DNA of 64,000 nt from Porites lobata (taxonomy: Eukaryota > Cnidaria > Anthozoa > Scleractinia > Poritidae): NCBI GenBank assembly GCA_942486035.1, contig CALNXK010000309.1, positions 139,501-203,500 of the forward strand, read 5' to 3'. The notes beneath the pieces were generated by a model. The model ran no database searches. It was not told where the DNA came from and saw only the letters and a program-made list of their open reading frames with translations. Positions 21,901 through 33,653 of the stretch are shown here, one piece after another. A program made the translations under genes and the position numbers. Each line of letters starts with the position of its first letter. The stretch's first letter is position 1.

Positions 21901-24900
21901 TTTTTTCAATGTTAATTTCAGCGAAGTGAGTTGTTGTCCTTGTGAGATGCTGCAGCAAGGTTTAAATTTCCTTGCGAACATTAACCCCTTCCCTCTCCTT
22001 TACCAACATTAAACATAAAAATATCGTTAATGTCCATGATATGGTTTGGGCGTGCAGCAAATGTAGAAGGGGTAAAAGTACACTTTGTGATGTTTTATAC
22101 TGTCGTACTCTTTCTAAAAAAATTGTTTAATATTTTTGGCTCTATCTGTTCATTACGTGTTTGATGATTCCAACCCATAGAATTACAGAAAACAATTCTA
22201 AAACTGTATGTATTAAAACTACAGACTAACATTTTGATCATCTACAAGGAACCAGCCGTCTCTTTTGACGTATGCCACGTAATGACCACTTGTCGCCAAA
22301 TTTCCTTTGTGACAAACTACACCAAATAGGTCGAAACACACCTTCCATAAAGGAAAAAATGACAGGTGTAAGTATAAGCATCCGACATAATGGTTATTTA
22401 TGTATACCAATGGATAAACAAAGCAGCCCAGAAACTCTCCTTCGGACATTAATCCGTAGTTATGTGTAATTTGTACATTACCTGAAGAGATTTGTTTGTT
22501 ATTCTCTGTTGAATTGTGATAGCCCTCGCGTCTTTCGTTGGCATTCCATTACGGTATCTAAAAGGGGAATATGTTGGAAAACGAAAGGAACTGATTTTAT
22601 CAGTTTTGCTTTTCAATTTACAATGACTAAGTTAAGAACAGGATTATATAACAATTGACACTATTTGTGTTATGTTCTTGTGCCCTTTACAGCTTTTTAC
22701 AGCTTTTTTTCAGTGACTGAAGTATTTCTCTTTGTTCGATACGACGATTAACACTTCTCTTTTGTATCCTCCAGGTTTTACACGGTTTTCGCCATTGTAA
22801 ACTGCTTACTGGGGATTGTATCATGCACTGGGGATTATGCACCTGTGTGCGCTTGTCAATTCTTTAATAAGAGTTACTTTTCATTGTATCGTCAGTACAC
22901 ACCTCATTAAGTGAACAACCAAAATTTCTGGTGCTTTTGTTAGCCTCTTTTTTTTGTTTCGCTGGGACATCTTGCTGGCATCTTTGGGCAGCAAAAGGAG
23001 ACAACCATGCAAAACAAAAAGAGCGATACTCATAAGCAAAAACATTACAATGCAAAACATATTGTAATGTTCCAAAACATTACCTGCTGCATTTGTAGCT
23101 GTGCGCCCCGCTTAAAATTTCATCTTTAAAGAACGTTGCCAGTGAAGCTACCACATGTTCCTGTAAAAACAAAACCATGTCGCAAAAGTTACATCAAGTC
23201 ACAACTTAATCAGTTAAGCGGGCGATAAACTAAACAATCTTAAAAGAATTACCTTAATCTCTAATGATAAATCGACCATGTTATCCAGGCGTCCAGAAAC
23301 ACCACCACAGTTTAGACACTCCACTGCATACAAAGAAAATGCGGATTAGTTAGTTCCCGCTTCAAAATTATGAAATTTTTTAAAACAATATACTTATATA
23401 AATCTTTGGTTGCTGGAATTAATATAATGTACCGAACTCACCTTCAGAGGTTATATTTCCGGTAAACAAAGACGTAATTGCTTCAGTTCTGAAAAAAAGG
23501 AGCAGATGATTATACTGAAATCTCAATCAGGAATTGTGTCAACCCTTTGTCTACTTTTAAAAAGACATCATCTACTATAAGACGAACACTTACCCCCTGG
23601 CCATGTCAATGTTGTTCAAAATTCCTAGCAATAACTCATGGGCGTCTTCTTGACGGCCGGCAGAAAGAGTGTTGGACAAACCTGTATGGTAACATTACAT
23701 GTTGATTAAAATACGATTGCACATAACATCATAAAATTCAAAGATCCTAAATATGCATCCTACAAAACTGTTTCTAACAAGGTGTGCGGATACCTGTTTC
23801 GTAAAATGTGGCTTCGCAGCTTATTAACTCTGTGAGCCTGAGCATAGCTATGAAGTCGCCATGTTTTCCGCCACAGTTAACTCACTGACACGTTAATGGC
23901 TTTTGTTTTCTCTATCATTCCCTAGAATTTCTGTTATTTTTTTTATTTGATAAAAATGGTACATATTGTATGGTATACATTGTATTGTATTGTGTACTGA
24001 ATCACAATTCAACTTTTTTTTCAGTAAAAAAAAAGGAAATCTGAACAAAATTTGTGCTCATGGAATCCGAAAAAATATTCTTGATACCAAGATGGCCGCT
24101 CGATCCGTTTCTTACTAAAAATGTGTAATACCTGTTTCCTTATAACCCTTCACCGAAATGCCGTTGCGCTTCAAACTTGGTCAAAACACTTTGAAAAGGA
24201 CACACGAGAACTTCAGTGTTACATTACACGTAACGCGTGACCAAAAGTATAGAAATCGTCACGGAAAGGTCCGCGTTCGCGCTAAGGGTCAGAGACGAGA
24301 GAAAAAAAATCGCTGTAAAAGATAACAGGCCCTGCACGCTCGTCGCAAAAAACAATATAGTCCGGCTTTAGAATAGTGCTGCCTCAAGTACGTACCCGAG
24401 AAATGCTTTCCTTTCTGTAATAGATCCAAATTTAAAATTTCTCTGTTGTAGCTGTCATACTAACATTTGATATTTACACTTTCCAGACCCGTCGTAATGC
24501 AGGATCAGTAGTAGTCGCTGAATGCTCCAATCACTGAGTAAATTTCTCAGCCCGTGATTTTGATTTTGATTTCTCTATCACCGTGACAGAAAAAAGTCTA
24601 ATTAATTTAATACGATTCAAAGAGCAATGGTTTTCGGTTCCTCAGAGTTTATTTTGCGGTTAAATTGTGTTTGGAGCTAGGGAGTACTTTCGCTGATAGG
24701 CGTATGGTGTTATTGAATGTAGCATGAAACATTTGTTTTGATATTCATACGAATGCAACTGTGGTTACTATTCAACACAGCATTTCTGAGAACTGGCTAT
24801 AGGTCAGCAGTACGATTTCAACCTCACTTCAGTCCTTTAATTCTAAAAGTCGGATGTCGACTGGCATGGCTGGCTCCTTCAGCCGTCCACCGTTACGACA

Positions 24901-27900
24901 CCAAAACTGCGAGTAAACTCGCAAAATACAGAGATACTGATAGGCTGTAGCGGAACAGTTAGATTTTCTCAAAGTCCCTTCCAATACTCGTTTTCCATAT
25001 AGTCAGGTTCTTCGTTGGAAGGGACTTTTCCCACTTGCAGCGCGGGAAATTTACCGGTGGATTTTTCCACGGCAGTGACGTAAGAAGCATATTGGCCAAT
25101 GAACAAGCAATTTCTGAACTACGTCATAAACTCGCGCGTGGTCAAAGCGCTGAAAATTTTACTCAGATATGAAATCAAATTTTAACTCAAAATTATGGTT
25201 GCCGCGCTCGTAATGTACTTCGTTTTCAAAATCGTATTTTTGTATTATCGGAGTTATAACACACATTTCAAGTATTTAAAATGGCATGAAAAAGTTACAA
25301 AGAATACTCAGTTGCCGGCATGTTGGGAAAGAAGAGCTTAAAGCGATGAAATCTTCCTTCGAGGAACTTCATGTTTAAATCAAAGTAGGGCGATATTTCT
25401 GCCTTCGGACGCCAGAGCCGAAGAAGCGGAGTTTTAAAGGATTTTGGAGTGAGTGGGTGAATAACGTAGACAATTTGGCTGCTGTGCCAGAGGCATGGGA
25501 GTGGCCTTTGAATGCTATTCTGATCGCAGAGAAAATAAAGCCATATACGGTTGATCAATCTGTCCCTGAACACCTGCAAGCTCTACAGGACAAGGAATGT
25601 CGGCCAACAAAACAGGCAAGTTGAAATTGTCTGAGTTGGTGAATTTTCTGTTATAAGTCTACTTTCTAAGGGTTCACATGTTACGACTTGGCAGCTCTTT
25701 AAGTTAAACATTCTCTCATATCTGAGTTCGTCAGTTCTTTAAGGTTACAGTGTACCTTAAGGGGTGGCTCCAGTTTAACGGGTGTAGCGCCTCTCGGTTA
25801 CATCACAGATACCCAAAACCCTATATCAAATTAAAGCTTATGGAACTGGGTATTCAAATATTTCATTGCTTTTTCAAGAAAATAAATTCCTAAGTTTTCC
25901 GCGTAGTCTAAACTTGAAGGCACAGATCGTCTTTCTACAGTTCCAACTCAATGCGATTTTTTCATTTTGGAAGTTTTTTTTTTTTTTCTCACGGTCAGCA
26001 TCTCAAAGGTTAAAAAAAACGTGTCAGTGTTTTCCTTAATTCGATTGCGTTCAAAAGTTACGGAACATTTTGAAAACTGCAAGAAAAACATGCGGAGTGA
26101 ACGCACGGAAATGGCTGTCAAGGAAAGAGTTTTAAGAATTATCGAATTCCCCGACACGTCTCTGTTGATTACATACCTTTCTAGCATCTGGCCAAATTTT
26201 ACCGAAATCGGCCAAATCGTTGTTGAGTTGTAACTCTTGAAAGTGTCTCCTTGAAGCGAAAATTAAAGTTCGAGAAAAGAGCGCTCAAAAAAAAATTATC
26301 GCTACAGAAACAAGTACCGCCCCTAACGCCTTTACGGGAAATTAGGCAATTGTTTCGCAAGGCCCTTTTTCTTCCGGTTACCTGCTGTGATGATTTTCTC
26401 GCAATTTTGCACGTACTCCCGTTACAGAGTAATCAATTCCTTCGCCATTTTGTTGGATATTTGCGGTTTTTATTTTCCGTCGATATTGCATTTTGTATAC
26501 ATAATCATCGTGAAAAAAACTAAACGAGGAAAGACCTCATCAAGCAAAGCTGTTGGGCCCAAGCCGAAGCGACAAAGGCGGGCTACAAATCATCAGCAGA
26601 AAGAGCGGCGGAAACACCAGTACCGGTGAACCATCGTGACCGCATGATTACCTTATGCTGTCAATCAAAGTGGAGTTTAACTTCCGGTGGAAATCGCTTA
26701 CATCCCAATTTCTCGGCAAATATTCACTCTTTTGAAAGATCTTGCTGCAAAGTTTATTTCCAACTTAAAAAACGAAAATCGATTTTTTTCCCTCTGAACG
26801 TACACGGTAACCTCAATTAACCTTTTCTGATTAAACTGTATCCTTTTTCAGATTTACACTGGAAGGTATGTTGCCCCCAGCAACAGAGAAAATCCTGTTG
26901 AACGTGTTGACTCTTTCTACGAAGGGCTTCAAATTGAAACATATGCAGCAGTTTTCTTATCAAACTGTGAAGAGGAGCCAGTGATTGGTGTTTTAAAAGA
27001 GATCAGTGAGGATCATTTCAAAATCCATTACTGGAAAGGCACATACAGAGGAAAGTGGTCACCTTTAAGCCTTCCAAGAACAAGGGAACCTTGGACAGAA
27101 GTTCTTCTTCAAAGGAGTGTATTATTCTCCACTCCTTTGAACTTACTGAAACAAAGAAGCTGCAGGTGACTACAAGAAGGCACTTAATGGAAAAGTATTC
27201 CTCACTGAGGAATAGTACAAATAATTCATAATCACCAGGATGCACACTGTTAAAACCTTCACTCCCAGTGCCCATGTAAATATAGGAGAAAAAAAATCTA
27301 ATTCATTTTTTGTGAAATACTAAACACTATAAAGCACCATGTGAAAGTTCTACTGAAGAGGCTTTATCTGAATGGTTAAACCAAGTATTTTCTTCGAGAC
27401 TGAACAGTTACAAAGAAATAACTGAGAAGATTTTGAATGATCTTATCATGGGACACTCATCCAATTCTGTGTTGATAACACCTGGCTGTATTCTCAAACC
27501 GCATTGGGCTTTGAAAACACCTAACTATCTGGTTGTTAAGTATTGCGTTTGCTTATCTTTTTCACTTCAACCATGCATTAGTAAAAAGTAGATATATAAT
27601 ATTTTGAAGGTTTTTTGGTTTCAACTAACAACTGTATGCATGGTGCAATAGCGGTTAGATTAATTTTATGGAGTATTCAATATTTAGCCGCAGCTACGGT
27701 TATGATGCCATGTTTTCGAGAATTGTCGCCGCTGCACTAGTTATTGACAAACCCCGTGTGATTTTGATGCCAGGGAATCAAGTCATTAAATCTTGAACGA
27801 TTTTTTTAGTTATTTTCAGCTGTAGCCATCGTATCACGTGCGCGAGGGTGGCTACCCGTGATTTTCACCATGCGCTGGCGACGCAACCATGCATTTAGAA

Positions 27901-30547
27901 AAAAAAATCGCATCACCATTTCCAGTAAACTGAAGTCTATTTGAACTATTGGGCAATGTCTTTTACGAATACTGCTTATTTAGTCTAGTTTCTGGCGATG
28001 TCAGCAGCTGAATTCAGTCATTTTTAGGCCTGTTTTAGCCACTGAACTTGGTTTCTGCATCGGAGGAAAATAGTCGCTGCTGATGTAGTCCAGTTTCTGT
28101 AGATTTTCACGGATTTTACCGCGTGCAGAATTTCTGCATCCGTAGCTGAATTAAGTAATTTTCACGGATTTTACCGCGTGCAGAATTTCTGCATGGTAGC
28201 TGAATTCAGTACATTTTAGGCCTATTTTAACGACTGAACATGATGCAGAATTTCTGCATCGGGGAAAATAGTCGCTGCTGATGTAGTCCAGTTTCTGTAG
28301 ATTTTTACGGATTTTACCGCGTGCAGAATTTCTGCATGGTAGCTGAATTCAGTACATTTTAGGCCTATTTTAACGACTGAACATGATGCAGAATTTCTGC
28401 ATCGGGGGAAAATAGTCGCTGCTGATGTAGTCCAGTTTCTGTAGATTTTTACGGATTTTACCGCGTGCAGAATTTCTGCATGGTAGCTGAATTCAGTACA
28501 TTTTAGGCCTATTTTAACGACTGAACATGATGCGGAATTTCTGCATCGGGAGAAAATAGTCGCTGCTGATGTAGTCCAGTTTCTGTAGATTTTCACGGAT
28601 TTTTTACCGCGTGCAGAATTTCTGCATGGTAGCTGAATTCAGTACATTTTAGGCCTATTTTAACCACTGCACAGGATACAGAATTTCTGCATCGGGGGAA
28701 AATAGTCGCTGCCGATGTAGTTCAGTTTTAGCAGATTTTCATTCTGCATGCGGTGAGATCAAGTTTTCTTAGGGTCAGCATATTCAGAAGTTTTACTGGC
28801 ATGTTTAACTGACTGCCAAATTGTGACGGTCAAATAAAGGCTTTCTTTACTGAACCGGTTTCGTTGTTGTTAGGAATGATAAGATTTTCAATGAACAGCG
28901 TATAGGCTCCGAGGAATATTCACTTTCTCAACGGAAAATACTGGTTTTGGAAAAACCCATTTTAGTTTGGAACGCGTTGGGACATCACGGTAAATGAAAT
29001 AAGACTTTTCGATGGGAATTTCTGTTGATATAAATTTGTGATTGACTTTTTCTTTCTTTTTTTTTTCATTAATTTTTGAGAAATGTTTATAAAACGTGCT
29101 AAATTTCATGAATTTTGTTTTTGCGAAGACAGTTCCTTGATGCACCAACGGTACACGTTTTGCTTTTAGGATAAACTAACGGATATTTGAATAAAACAGG
29201 ATTTTGCTGTCTTTTCTTGTGTTTGCTCATTCATTGGATAGGTTGAACAGCGATTTTTATGTAAAAAAGATAAGACTTGCGCGCATTTTACAGTTCTAGG
29301 CTTCACGCGCGTTGCCCTAGCAAAGGTAAGCAAAGATGTCCGGCAAGTTTTTGAAATTTCGATTTCCAAATCAGTTTCTCGGGTGCCACCATTGATGAAA
29401 GTGCTGTTTTGTGGCCTGAAATGATCAGATGTGAAATCATTGACAAACATGAATTTTTTATACGATAGCTCTTGAGTACGGCTTGTGTTGTCCATAGATA
29501 AAAAGACGCTTTGAAAGGAGAACTGAAAACTGTGGTATAGATAGGGATTCAAAAATTTATCGGCAAAGACGCGTTTCTCGGGGAATTTTTTGTGTTTTGA
29601 AAGCACCGTTATCATCGACTGGTTGTGATGTGGTCTCCTGTGTGGTCCTATATTAAAGACCCAAACGCTATATTAAGTTAGAACAGTGTGTGTCATTAAA
29701 CTCATTGAACAATCCTGCTCCTCCATGGGAAAGCTTATATTCTCGAGGCACGTATTTTCCCGCTTATAGAACTATTCGGATTCAAGTTATCGTTCAATCG
29801 GGTGATTTTTTTTTATGTATTCTTTTTATTGTAATAAGTTGCTGTTTGTCGTCGCTTTTCAGCCAAGAAAACTTTCACGGCGTTGAAACTTTCCCGTTAC
29901 TGACAACAAGCTTAATACTGCTGTCTTGTCACAATCTCAACGCCTCGAACAGGCGAAATTTCCCCATACGTTTGTATGTCTTCGGGTTAAAATTCTAGTG
30001 GACAACATATCCGTTGCCAAGGCCTCGAAATCCAAGACAAAGTGGACTATTGAAAACAAACAACCAGTCGTCTCTTTCTTTCTCTCTTTATGCGCTTCAA
30101 TTTGTTTTCTTGTTTACTTGCTTCATTCTACCTTTTATTTTGTCACAAATAACTATGATTTCACTTACAATTAACTTGATTCTTGAACATGATTCCTCTT
30201 GCTTCTCCAGTAAGACCAGATAGTACCATGCTGGCGATCTCGCATAAAGCGCAAAATGGTAAATTGTCATCAATCCCAGAACCTATATTAGGATGACAAG
30301 AGAATATTATCTCACAATATCTATATTAAGGATGCCAAGAAAAATTGCTGGTGAATGAAGAATGACGGTGTTCACAGCTGCAGAACATTAACGTTAACTT
30401 ACTTGAGCATTGTTGTACTTGATGGTGCTCCAAAGCCAAAGACACAAAGTCCTTGTTGGATAACAAACACTGGAGAACAGAGTTAATATAGCATGTATTG
30501 CCCTCGTTGGGTATACCAAATGGTGTACTCAGGTCCAAACGCAACAT
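18903..30547 (-). CDS. USP (C19)-Ulp1/SENP (C48) two-domain protease, 574 aa, 18 exons
   Basis: Exons: 30547-30403, 23880-23794, 23681-23594, 23488-23442, 23323-23253, 23160-23084, 22557-22482, 22341-22231, 21844-21727, 21489-21311, 21062-21015, 20711-20616, 20244-20179, 20071-19974, 19809-19683, 19570-19526, 19242-19184, 19089-18903. All introns are GT..AG and every phase agrees, giving 1,725 nt. USP part: Cys box GIPNEGNTCYINSVLQCLL (nucleophile C19), GRQEDAHELL (86-95), finger CLNCGG then YKCSRY (one expected Cys missing), His box SGHYVAYV (H217), VDDQN (D231) and SYILFY. The LKRF-like segment between finger and His box seems absent. Ulp1 part: ECWLNDEGINTY (W329), VHIFNSFFFPRW, KHW (H399), YDS (D416), IPTQLNAFDCGIF (Q466, C472). 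The H-D spacing of 17 and Q-C spacing of 6 equal those of SENP2. The tail has a duplicated PSSAEQPPL/PPSAEQPEL motif. The predicted role is removal of ubiquitin and a SUMO/NEDD8-type modifier. The start ATG follows an in-frame TAG. A further upstream exon cannot be excluded. Confidence 0.85.
25291..27231 (+). pseudogene. plus-strand coding relic inside the intron, unknown family
   Basis: Segment 1 (25291-25615) reads CRHVGKEELKAMKSSFEEL, one TAA, then PEPKKRSFKGFWSEWVNN and AWEWPLNAILIAEKIKPYTV, ending at a possible GC donor (GCAAGT). Segment 2 (about 26510-26628) is basic: KKTKRGKTSSSKAVGPKPK. Segment 3 (26852-27231, acceptor CTTTTTCAG) reads RYVAPSNRENPVERVDSFYE, IGVLKEISEDHFKIHYWKG and YRGKWSPL, then a frameshift to ECIILHSFELTETKKLQVTT and a stop. 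The last part resembles a small chromo/SH3-like terminal barrel by texture only. One stop and one shift suggest a pseudogene. It may be a transposon protein inserted antisense in the intron. Confidence 0.45.
27990..28752. repeat. tandem array, 143-bp period, about 5 units
   Basis: Equivalent points occur at 28236, 28379 and 28522, which is exactly 143 bp apart. Flanking units are shorter and more diverged. Each unit carries ATGCAGAATTTCTGCAT twice or nearly so, an odd-centred dyad. The open frame seen across it on the minus strand (28222-28596) is only the repeat being a multiple of the period without stops. Confidence 0.9.
28755..30325. other. intronic DNA with no recognised exon
   Basis: Several 80-150-codon open stretches exist on both strands (for example 29166-29615, minus), but none has family-like motifs or matching splice phases. 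Confidence 0.4.
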
Positions 30548-31373
30548 TTTACTATCCTAGAGCTTTCTATAAATATAAACCCGTATAAAAGCTTTTAAGA
30601 TTTTTTTTCTCAAAAGAGAACTAAAACGGAGCAACGTGTTTAGTCTGATTCCCCGCGTTGACGCAGTTCCGGCCGGATACCCAACTGATTGACAGGCAGT
30701 TATTTATAAATTAAGCTGCCATCAATCACTTGAAAAGAAAATCATATACGCACCAGTTTCAAGAGTAATGTGACAAACTTTATATCAGTATAAAGCGTAA
30801 TAACTTTGGTCTTTGCAAAAATAAAATTTCAGGGACGTTCTTTACGAATGGCTAGGAGCCCATAAGCCGACAAACGATCCAAAATATAGTATCGAATGGC
30901 ACTGCAATAGCGCGAAATTTGAAGCGGGCCATCTTCGCATTTAACTTGGGCTTTTTTCAATTCTACCTACATAAAACCGCAAGAAAATACAAGTGTCGTT
31001 TGCCATAAGTTATTTCGCTTGCAAAGGATAAACTGATTTAGAATTGCTCAGTCGCTTCATACTAGTAAAATTTCCATTCGATAGCGAACTGATTTTTTGC
31101 GAATGCAAGTGCGAATGTGACAAAACAATAGCGCGGAAACAGACCAATTTCAGTAGCTTACTCAAAGCGGTCCAATTAATCTATAACACCTGAGCCACGA
31201 AAAAAAAAAAAAAAAACACTTTGTGAAATTTCTCAGGGCACTGAGTCATGCATGAGAAGTCGATGGAAATTTGATGGGTTTCCAATTTAAAATGGGAATC
31301 GCGCTGCGCACAATTACTTAAAATAGATCTGTGATGTCATTTGTACACAGCGCTGGCGTCAAGTTAGAAAAAT
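30548..31373. promoter_or_regulatory. 826-bp intergenic region between divergent genes
   Basis: It separates the start codons of the USP-Ulp1 gene (minus) and the CxxC-finger gene (plus). Such head-to-head spacing under 1 kb is common for shared promoters in animals. I see a poly-A tract (31200-31216) and no clear TATA box for either gene. The bidirectional promoter is an inference from geometry. Confidence 0.3.
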
Positions 31374-33623
31374 ATGTCTGCCTCTCAGCAAGAATTTAAA
31401 TGCATCTTCTGTCATCGGTTATCCGATGAAACTACTTGCTCGTCGTGCGGCAGTGAGTGCAGGAAAAGGAAAAATGCTCAATTGTTGCAAAATGCCCTCA
31501 GATGGTCCTCCGCTTGTAAAAAGACCAAATTCAACGTACCAAAACAACTTCAAAGCCTGGTTAAAAAGTGCCCTCAATGGGAAGAAAGAATTGTTGCTCT
31601 CGTTAAATCTAGCGAAAATTACCGGCACTTTACTTATAAAGAAATGGAGCAAGAAATTACTGGAAGAGAAATTCTGCGATGTACTTGGAAGATGCTAGAA
31701 GGCAAGGCAAATAATCTTGTGAACGGCATTCAAAGCCGCTCAGATAAACTGGACAAATCAACATCATGCCCTCTGTCGGAGCAAACTAACTTTGACAGCT
31801 CCATCGAGAACAAGGTAGCTGACTTCAAAAGGCTTGTAGACATATTCCTCTTTGGAGGGGAAGTATACCTCCGCTCACGCTCCACCAAATGCACCACAAA
31901 AGGCCTTTTGGAATGGAAAGATAAGGCCAGCAAGATGCGAGATGTATCTCTTCACGAGGAACTGGTTGGCTACTTCAATGATGCCACCGCATTTAAAACA
32001 TTTCTGGCCTACGAATTGCCAGAAATTACGGAAGCTGTGAGAATGAAGGCGACCATAAAAAGAGAATACAATTTGGACTTGCAGGCCAAAGGAGTCGCTG
32101 GCGCAAGAACGAGGGCAAATGCGAAAAGGAAACGTGACGAAAGAATGTTGGCGATGGGCGAAGGAAAACCGCATTTGTTCCTCTGGTAAAGACATTTCTT
32201 CGCGTACGAGGAGAAATCGATAAGGTAAAAATTGTTAATTTAGCTTTTATTAAACTCGATGACCCAATAGGTTAATTATCGAATCCACCGAAAAATTCGA
32301 TTTTTTTTTCTAGCGCGAATTTACCCAACAGCTAAAAAAATAGCTTAGTAACCGCACATATTTCTTCACCATGTGCTTTTATTTAGCCTGGTTACTGAGG
32401 TCAACAAAGATGGCGGTTTGGTTTATACTGACTCTTTCGTTCAGTTTCTTCAGCTGTTTCGTTTGCTTTGGGCATTTGTTATATTCGTACGGTTTTAAAG
32501 GGAACAGAATTTTTGGGACCATGTTCCAACCATTTTGCTACTGGTTTTAAGACGCATCCCAAGTTTAATAGATCGGAAAGTTTAATTCAAGTTTAATTAC
32601 ATGTATTATGCCAGATTATGCACATGGATATATTGTCATTTGATTATCACTCATGTGTGCGCCTTTCTGTTTAAGAAACAAAATCACAGTATTGATGGAA
32701 AATCCGAAGGTGAAGGTGAGGGTGAAGGTGATGATTATGGTATAAAGGAAGATACATGTAATGAAGTTGGCAAGGAAATCATTAGCGATGATGACATGCT
32801 GGTAAGTGAAATGGCTAACGCTTGTTTGTGAACTTACACTGTACATCTATTATTATTTTGATACAATAAACTAGTTAGTGTTACTCGAAACTAACGCCAG
32901 TAAGCTGTTTATTTTTGTCTGCCAGTGGATTTTTGTAAGTCAGAAAAATTCAATCCAAGATAGATAGTTTTGCATTTATGTTATAGTAGGATATATAATT
33001 GCTACATATATTTTTTTATATAGTAACATATCATTTGCTTCAAGGAATTATTATGCAGTGTATAAAAATGTAGAGTTATTTTCATTCCTAAGTTCAAGAA
33101 AATTTCTGTCCAAATTGTTAGGTTGCTACCTAGCAAAAACAAAAAACCGCACCACAGTAATATAGAAGAACTGCTCAGAGCCATTCATAACATTGGTTGA
33201 TTAGCTGTTGCAGTTTGCAGTTCTTATTCAATCTGCATGTATGTCATACTGGTGTAGTCCATGGCCTACCACTGGTTAATTTTCTACAGTAAAAAGAAAT
33301 CAAAAAATCCTATATTTGTGAAAAGTTTATTATGCACATGGCTATACAGGGTACTTCCATTAATTTTGATTTTCTCTCACGAGTGTGACTTTTTGTTTAA
33401 GGAAAAGAGTCATGAACAAGACGAAGAAGAAGAAAAAGTAGAAGAAAAAGATGAACAAGACGAAGAAGAAGAAAAAGTAGAAGAAGAAGAATATGAACAA
33501 GACGAAGAAGAAGAAAAAGTAGAAGAAGAAGATGAACAAAAAGAAGAAGAAGAAAAAGTAGAAGATGAAGATGAAGAAAAAGAAGAAGAAGAGGAAGAAG
33601 AACCATGGGGTGAATGGTGCTAA
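31374..33623 (+). CDS. CxxC-finger protein with acidic C-terminal tail, 381 aa, 3 exons, function unknown
   Basis: Exon 1 (31374-32185) is a long clean frame. It starts MSASQQEFKCIFC and has a C-x2-C-x8-C-x2-C finger (C10, C13, C22, C25). Helical charged sequence follows (FTYKEMEQEITGREILRCTW; FFNDATAFK-like region; AGARTRANAKRKRDERM, a likely nuclear signal). If unspliced it ends at TAA two codons on, after HLFLW, as a 271-aa protein. A GTAAAG donor just before that stop joins in phase to exon 2 (32690-32801, IDGKSEGEGEGEGDDYG, donor GTAAGT). Exon 2 joins in phase 0 to exon 3 (33402-33623), which encodes repeats of DEEEEKVEE and ends EEPWGEWC. The sequences preceding exons 2 and 3 resemble each other (TTATGCACATGG...TTTTTGTTTAAG), suggesting exon duplication. 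Exon 1 is well supported; the exon 2 acceptor is uncertain. The protein family is not recognised. Confidence 0.55.
32190..32600 (+). other. probable intron 1 of the CxxC-finger gene
   Basis: AT-rich, without coding features. It contains an ATGGCGG-bearing patch near 32410. Confidence 0.35.
33402..33600 (+). repeat. GAA-rich purine tract
   Basis: An almost uninterrupted GAAGAAGAAAAAGT-type tract encodes the Glu/Lys tail of the CxxC-finger gene. The opposite strand shows leucine- and phenylalanine-rich open frames, which are shadows. Confidence 0.85.
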
Positions 33624-33653
33624 TTGGCATGTGCTCAACATGCATCCATATAA

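Larger units (their letters stand above)
23881..30402 (-). other. 6.5-kb first intron of the USP-Ulp1 gene
   Basis: The donor is GTAAGTTAAC and the acceptor is GTCAGTGAG. The 1-nt overhang of exon 1 plus TT from exon 2 gives ...QQCSINCGGKHGDF, which restores the usual spacing between the USP Cys box and the QEDAHE block. The acceptor has a weak pyrimidine tract. The intron holds plus-strand coding relics (25.3-27.2 kb) and a 143-bp tandem array. Confidence 0.6.

Noticed and set aside
22342..22449. Extension of the His-box exon upstream (MSEGEFLGCFVYPL frame)
   Set aside because: It does not resemble the expected USP segment, and a good acceptor (TTCCTTTATGGAAG) at 22342 joins in phase to the previous exon.
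28222..28596. 124-codon open frame with a repeated peptide
   Set aside because: It is a read-through of the 143-bp tandem array; the peptide period simply follows the DNA period, and no start context or splice signal supports it.
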